DNA of 7,779 bases from an uncultured Gammaproteobacteria bacterium (lineage in GTDB: Bacteria; Pseudomonadota; Gammaproteobacteria; SZUA-140), in the NCBI GenBank assembly GCA_945787585.1, contig CALZIG010000245.1:1-7779 (forward strand). The letters run 5' to 3'. The first letter of the stretch is position 1. Each line of letters opens with the position of its first letter. The notes under the pieces were generated by a model. The model was not told the DNA's origin and searched no databases. It saw only the letters and a program-made list of their open reading frames with translations. This document shows, in pieces, positions 7,463 through 7,779 of this stretch. The translations under genes and the position numbers were made by a program.

Positions 7463-7779
7463 ATGCGTAGTAAGTTATTCCGAGGTGCGTTGCTGTTGTT
7501 TGTGATGGTATGGGCACCCGTGGCTAATGCCTTTGTTGGGCTCTGTTGTGGTAAATGTGGTGGCAATATGCCGATGAATATTCCCGGTGGCGGCATACCG
7601 GAGACCAAAGAATTTCGTTTTAAATTGAGTGCGATGACGATGGGAATGGATGGCCTGACGCGTGATGGCGATTCAGTTTCTGCAGATTCTCAGCTGGGAA
7701 TGCCGATGATGATGGGGCAGCCGACTGGAAAGTTCATGGCGGTGCCGACCTCGATGGATATGCGTATGTTGAACTTCAC
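7463..7779 (+). CDS. Exported methionine-rich protein, partial (3' end outside window)
   Basis: The first 105 codons are present. Residues 1-23 form a clear Sec signal peptide: basic MRSKLFR, a hydrophobic core, and an ANA cleavage motif before Phe24. There is no lipobox, so it should be a soluble periplasmic or outer-membrane protein. The mature start has a CCGKC cluster (28-32) followed by GGN and PGGGIP. Met is very frequent: 15 of 105 residues, clustered in SAMTMGMDG, GMPMMMG and SMDMRM. Alternating hydrophobic/polar stretches such as KEFRFKLSAM hint at beta structure, as in an outer-membrane barrel. I have a vague recollection of similar proteins labelled 'transporter', but I cannot confirm this. 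Copper or other soft-metal binding is an inference from composition. The ribosome site GAGAGGGGAG (7447-7456), six bases before the ATG, is strong and fixes the start. Confidence 0.8.
   Translation, partial: MRSKLFRGALLLFVMVWAPVANAFVGLCCGKCGGNMPMNIPGGGIPETKEFRFKLSAMTMGMDGLTRDGDSVSADSQLGMPMMMGQPTGKFMAVPTSMDMRMLNF

Overview
The window looks like chromosomal DNA of a gammaproteobacterium outside the enterics. The order (hfq tail)-hflX-hflK-hflC-DUF2065-hisZ-purA is the conserved 'hfq-hfl-purA' block known from Pseudomonas and related lineages. Enterics such as E. coli have yjeT (DUF2065) and purA but lack hisZ. Having hisZ means the organism should use the short, HisZ-dependent form of HisG for histidine synthesis. 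I cannot name the genus from sequence alone.

Layout. Bases 1-36 read as the last eleven codons of hfq. hflX (94-1476) is a ribosome-associated GTPase. After a 99-base gap, hflK (1576-2817) and hflC (2817-3692) overlap by one base; they encode the two SPFH membrane proteins of the FtsH-regulating HflKC complex. A perfect 12-bp hairpin follows hflC, then a 61-residue DUF2065 (YjeT-like) membrane protein (3775-3960). A 150-base gap with a perfect TATAAT box leads to hisZ (4111-5343). A short intrinsic terminator lies between hisZ and purA (5425-6717). purA ends at a strong terminator (6756-6795) that should work in both directions.

Beyond that terminator the conserved block stops. A minus-strand gene (6804-7184) encodes a small two-segment membrane protein I do not recognise. 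A 278-base divergent intergenic region with several dyads and one plausible promoter comes next. The window then ends inside a plus-strand gene (from 7463) for an exported, very methionine-rich protein with a CCGKC cluster at its mature N terminus.

How the genes fit together: hfq/hflX/hflK/hflC cover RNA chaperoning, ribosome rescue and membrane protein quality control. hisZ and purA belong to histidine and purine synthesis, pathways linked through ATP and AICAR. Their joint presence is a conserved neighbourhood rather than one pathway. I found no CRISPR array, insertion sequence, phage gene, tRNA or rRNA. I saw no clear evidence of a new multi-gene system; the least explained part is 6800-7779.
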